DNA from: Campylobacterota bacterium
GTDB taxonomy: Bacteria; Campylobacterota; Campylobacteria; Campylobacterales; Sulfurovaceae
NCBI GenBank assembly: GCA_030595845.1
Contig: JAUVCL010000020.1
Span: 1-18,547, forward strand
Length of the DNA: 18,547 bases
Reading direction: 5' to 3'
In this document: positions 16,361-18,547 of the stretch, piece after piece
Layout of the letters: the number at the start of each line of letters is the position of its first letter
How positions within the stretch are numbered: the stretch's first letter is position 1
Notes under the pieces: model-generated
Told to the model about the DNA's origin: nothing
Seen by the model: the letters and a program-made list of their open reading frames with translations, nothing else
Databases searched by the model: none
Program-made: the position numbers and the translations under genes

Positions 16361-16474
16361 ATGAGATCTATATTCGTATTATTACTATTGAGTAACATTA
16401 TAGTTGCAGCCTTAGCACCACAAGTTCAAAAAGCAAAAGACCTTGATGTCATGACCTCATTTGATGTGCTATAG
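16361..16474 (+). CDS. Tiny ORF with a signal-peptide-like N-terminus (possible remnant)
   Basis: A 37-residue ORF (MRSIFVLLLLSNIIVAALAP ... DLDVMTSFDVL) begins 14 bases after the AspT-type gene. AAAGGA (16350-16355) sits 5 bases before this ATG; another in-frame ATG at 16355 overlaps that ribosome site. The first ~19 residues look like a Sec signal peptide (a basic residue, a leucine/valine core, then ALA). Only about 18 residues would remain after cleavage. It may be a real secreted micro-protein of the operon or the truncated start of a longer exported protein. It ends 9 bases before the convergent xth stop. Confidence 0.4.
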   Translation: MRSIFVLLLLSNIIVAALAPQVQKAKDLDVMTSFDVL

Positions 16475-16483
16475 ATTAAATAC

Positions 16484-17254
16484 TTAAAATTCTAATACTA
16501 ATTTAACAGGACAATGGTCTGAACCCATAACTTGATCCAGTATATCAGCATCAACTATCTTATCTTTGAGATCATCGGATACATAAAAGTAGTCGATTCT
16601 CCATCCTACATTGTTCCCTCTGGCTCCTGCTCTATATGACCACCAGCTGTAACGATCTTCTATATCTCCATGCACATGTCTAAAGGTATCTATAAAGCCA
16701 CAGGAAAGTAATTTATCTTGCCATTCTCTCTCCATTGGTAAAAACCCTGAAGTTTTTTCATTGGCTTTTGGACGTGCAAGGTCTATGGGATAGTGCGCAG
16801 TATTGACATCACCACATACAACGATGGATTTCCCTTGTTTGCGTAAGTCAAGGATATGGTCTAAGAAACTCTCATAAAATGACATCTTGTACTCTAGACG
16901 TTCCTCATTACGTTGTCCATTTGGAAAGTATACGTTAAAGTATGCAATGTTTTCAAAATGGTACTCGTTGATACGTCCTTCGTCTAAAATATCTACATGG
17001 TCACAAGAACTCGCATCCCCTTTTATGTCGGTGTAAAGAGCCACACCTGACTGACCTTTCTTAGAAGAAGAGTTGATACTTTGAAACTTGTAGTCTCTTT
17101 CAAATATCCCCTCGGGGATCTGATCTGCTTCTGCTTTGATCTCCTGCAAGCCTAAAAAGTCTACAGTTTCTTCATCTACCCATTTTAGTGCGTCTTTTTT
17201 ATCTACAGCACGTATGCCGTTTACGTTCCACGATATAAAGGTAAGTTTTGCCAT
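16484..17254 (-). CDS. xth: Exodeoxyribonuclease III / AP endonuclease
   Basis: An exonuclease III-family nuclease that cleaves DNA at abasic sites and removes 3' blocking groups in base excision repair. The 256 residues match the family (about 250-270). Metal/catalytic residues are visible: N10/N12 in ISWNVNGIRA, E38 in GLQEIKAE, Y109 in NVYFPNG, D149 and N151 in CGDVNTAH, and the C-terminal D246/H247 pair in GSDHCPV. Conserved WWSYRAGARGNNVGWRIDYF (204-223) is also present. The ATG at 17254 has GAGGAAA just upstream on the minus strand. It stands alone, divergent from the methyltransferase gene and convergent with the AspT operon. Confidence 0.96.
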   Translation of the reverse strand: MAKLTFISWNVNGIRAVDKKDALKWVDEETVDFLGLQEIKAEADQIPEGIFERDYKFQSINSSSKKGQSGVALYTDIKGDASSCDHVDILDEGRINEYHFENIAYFNVYFPNGQRNEERLEYKMSFYESFLDHILDLRKQGKSIVVCGDVNTAHYPIDLARPKANEKTSGFLPMEREWQDKLLSCGFIDTFRHVHGDIEDRYSWWSYRAGARGNNVGWRIDYFYVSDDLKDKIVDADILDQVMGSDHCPVKLVLEF

Positions 17255-17310
17255 AGTATTTCCTCAATTATTTTGCTAGAATAATAACCAAAGAAACTGT
17301 ATTTTTAGAA

Positions 17311-17326
17311 ACGTGACTAGTCACGT
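17311..17326. promoter_or_regulatory. Perfect 16-bp palindrome, candidate operator, between xth and the methyltransferase
   Basis: ACGTGACTAGTCACGT is its own reverse complement and sits 57 bases upstream of xth in the 202-base divergent region. A half-related CACGTGAG recurs at 17363-17370. Symmetric sites of this size in a divergent region often bind dimeric regulators. No regulator gene is in the window. Confidence 0.5.
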
Positions 17327-17406
17327 GAGCTATCTGCTGAAGACAAGCGTTAAAATGCAGTACACGTGAGGCACTAAATGCCGAATCATAAAACAGCGTT
17401 AGCGTA

Positions 17407-17430
17407 GTAAACTGGGCTTTGCTCATTTAC
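17407..17430. repeat. Imperfect hairpin in the methyltransferase leader
   Basis: GTAAA-C-TGGGC and GCTCA-TTTAC pair around a TTT loop with one bulge and one G-U pair. It ends 26 bases before the methyltransferase ATG, so it would be in or just before its leader. Confidence 0.35.
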
Positions 17431-17456
17431 GTCCCATTTATATAAAAGGCTTCAAA

Positions 17457-18026
17457 ATGGCACAAGAAGACAAAGAACGTTGGAATGAAAAATATCAGAA
17501 CAATCAAATACCCGATGAACCCGTAAAACTTGTCAAAGACTACGCAAAACATACTACAGGTAAACAAGCACTTGACATTGCCTGTGGTATGGGCAGACAC
17601 AGTAAATACCTGGCATCGCTTGGTTTTGAAGTGGATGCCTTGGATGTCTCATCCGTTGCTATAAAACAACTACAAGACATTCCCCATATCCATGCAAAGG
17701 AAGTGGATTTTGATACCCATACACTCCCCAAAGAGCATTATGACCTCATAGTATGCACCTACTTTTTAGAGCGAAGACTCTTTCCCCAGATGATAGAAGC
17801 ACTCAAGCCAAACGGACTCATACTTTTAGAGACATTTTTACATGACGAGAACAATGAACGTATACCTTCTAACCCTGACTTTCTCCTTCAAAAAGGAGAA
17901 CTTGAAGCAAGCTTTACTAAGGGGTGTGAACTTTTACATTTAGTGGAATTTTCGGCTATTGACTATAAAGGTTTTAAAACGATGAAAACCGCTATGGTTG
18001 CTAGAAAAAAATCATGTTTGGCATAA
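17457..18026 (+). CDS. Class I SAM-dependent methyltransferase (TehB-like)
   Basis: A 189-residue cytoplasmic methyltransferase. The SAM-binding motif I is ALDIACGMGRHS (38-49). The acidic residue after the second strand is D63 (EVDALDVS), and the later strand YDLIVCTYFLE (about 95-105) and motif LKPNGLILLETF (about 116-127) follow the Rossmann order. It begins with a short helix containing RWNEKYQ, which is common in TehB/thiopurine-type small-molecule methyltransferases. The substrate cannot be read from sequence, and tellurite resistance should not be assumed. The ATG has AAAAGG (17444-17449) with a 7-base spacer. Its last 15 bases overlap the end of the convergent oxidoreductase gene. Confidence 0.9.
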   Translation: MAQEDKERWNEKYQNNQIPDEPVKLVKDYAKHTTGKQALDIACGMGRHSKYLASLGFEVDALDVSSVAIKQLQDIPHIHAKEVDFDTHTLPKEHYDLIVCTYFLERRLFPQMIEALKPNGLILLETFLHDENNERIPSNPDFLLQKGELEASFTKGCELLHLVEFSAIDYKGFKTMKTAMVARKKSCLA

Positions 18027-18547
18027 ATGATCATCTAAATTGCAGTTATTTTCAAGAATGTCATTTATGATTATATACCCATGATTTAGTGCTGAAGCAA
18101 TAGACCCACCAAGATGACCAGCCATATCACCTGCGATATAAAGTCCTTGCGAGTTTAGATTGTGATCATCAACAATGGGGTTCCCTTTTTCATTCAATAA
18201 AATAGTCGTATTTTGAAGGAACTCTTTTGGAGTGGAGCCACCAAGTCCATAAATAATCCTATCATATGTATGTGTACTTTCATCATCAAATGTTACTTTT
18301 GCTCTGCCATCAACATCTTCAATAGACCTTATATCGACTCCAAGTTTCAAAGATATTTTTCCCTCATCAACCTTTTCCATAAAATTGTTTATGTTTTTAG
18401 GGTTTGGACGTGTCAATTTTTCTTTTCTATAGCTTAGTGTTAGTGTATTGTTGTCATGTATATAGTAGGCAAACTCTACTGCACTATCTCCGCCCCCTAC
18501 CACTAACACTTCTTCATTCCCTTGGCACTCTAAAATATTAAAATTAA
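18012..18547 (-). CDS. FAD/NAD(P)-dependent oxidoreductase, thioredoxin-reductase-like fold; 5' end cut by window edge
   Basis: The C-terminal 177 residues of a two-dinucleotide-binding flavoprotein; the frame is open to the right edge, so the start lies outside. The NAD(P) site is VLVVGGGDSAVEFA, followed by a basic stretch with SYRKEKLTR that could favour NADPH. The C-terminal FAD-binding stretch is LYIAGDMAG-GGSIASALNHGY. The CxxC active site of true thioredoxin reductase, which should lie about 14-17 residues before GGGD, is not seen: the position 14 before is asparagine, and the only cysteine is at 10 before. A ferredoxin/bacillithiol-disulfide or other TrxB-like reductase is therefore likelier than TrxB. 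A GTG inside the NAD(P) site (18507-18509) should not be taken as the start. Confidence 0.85.
   Translation of the reverse strand, partial: NFNILECQGNEEVLVVGGGDSAVEFAYYIHDNNTLTLSYRKEKLTRPNPKNINNFMEKVDEGKISLKLGVDIRSIEDVDGRAKVTFDDESTHTYDRIIYGLGGSTPKEFLQNTTILLNEKGNPIVDDHNLNSQGLYIAGDMAGHLGGSIASALNHGYIIINDILENNCNLDDHLCQT

Noticed and set aside
17457..18026. Naming the methyltransferase tehB (tellurite resistance)
   Set aside because: Only the general class I SAM fold is supported; no residue here specifies tellurite or any other substrate.

Overview
The window looks like chromosomal DNA from a Campylobacterota (epsilonproteobacterial) organism, most like Sulfurovum and its relatives. This is inferred from the AT-rich coding style, strong AAGGA-type ribosome binding sites, TATAAT-like -10 boxes in T/A-rich leaders, and the mix of a single-chain pyruvate:ferredoxin oxidoreductase, an M17 aminopeptidase, a CPA2 antiporter and an OprD/MOMP-like porin. 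No rRNA, tRNA, CRISPR array, transposase or phage gene was seen. Both ends of the window cut through genes.

Left part (1-8105): the 5' two thirds of nifJ (minus strand, cut by the left edge) is divergent from a small YcxB-like membrane protein. A stand-alone tryptophan synthase beta gene (trpB) follows, then a roughly 295-base gap that carries a pair of near-identical palindromes in inverted order. Next come leucyl aminopeptidase (pepA) and, convergent to it across a shared hairpin terminator, a KefB/KefC-type cation:proton antiporter. The antiporter is divergent from ychF.

Middle part (8106-10661): ychF is followed by an 88-bp inverted-repeat element of REP-doublet type. A tight cassette comes next: a DUF302 lipoprotein, a DUF1456/YehS protein and an unrecognised 86-residue protein. 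The stop codon of each of the first two is directly followed by the ATG of the next gene.

Transport/metabolism part (10662-16474): a DASS (SLC13-type) carboxylate transporter, a glutaminase that carries an export signal, an outer-membrane porin, an AspT-type antiporter with two RCK_C domains, and a very small signal-peptide-like ORF. Glutaminase, porin and AspT form an evident operon behind their own -10 box. Read together, these genes could admit glutamine through the outer membrane, deamidate it in the periplasm and bring the acidic product across the inner membrane. I regard this as the most interesting system in the window.

Right part (16484-18547): exodeoxyribonuclease III (xth, minus) and a small SAM-dependent methyltransferase (plus) diverge across a region with a perfect 16-bp palindrome. 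The methyltransferase overlaps tail-to-tail by 15 bases with a FAD/NAD(P)-dependent oxidoreductase that is cut by the right edge.
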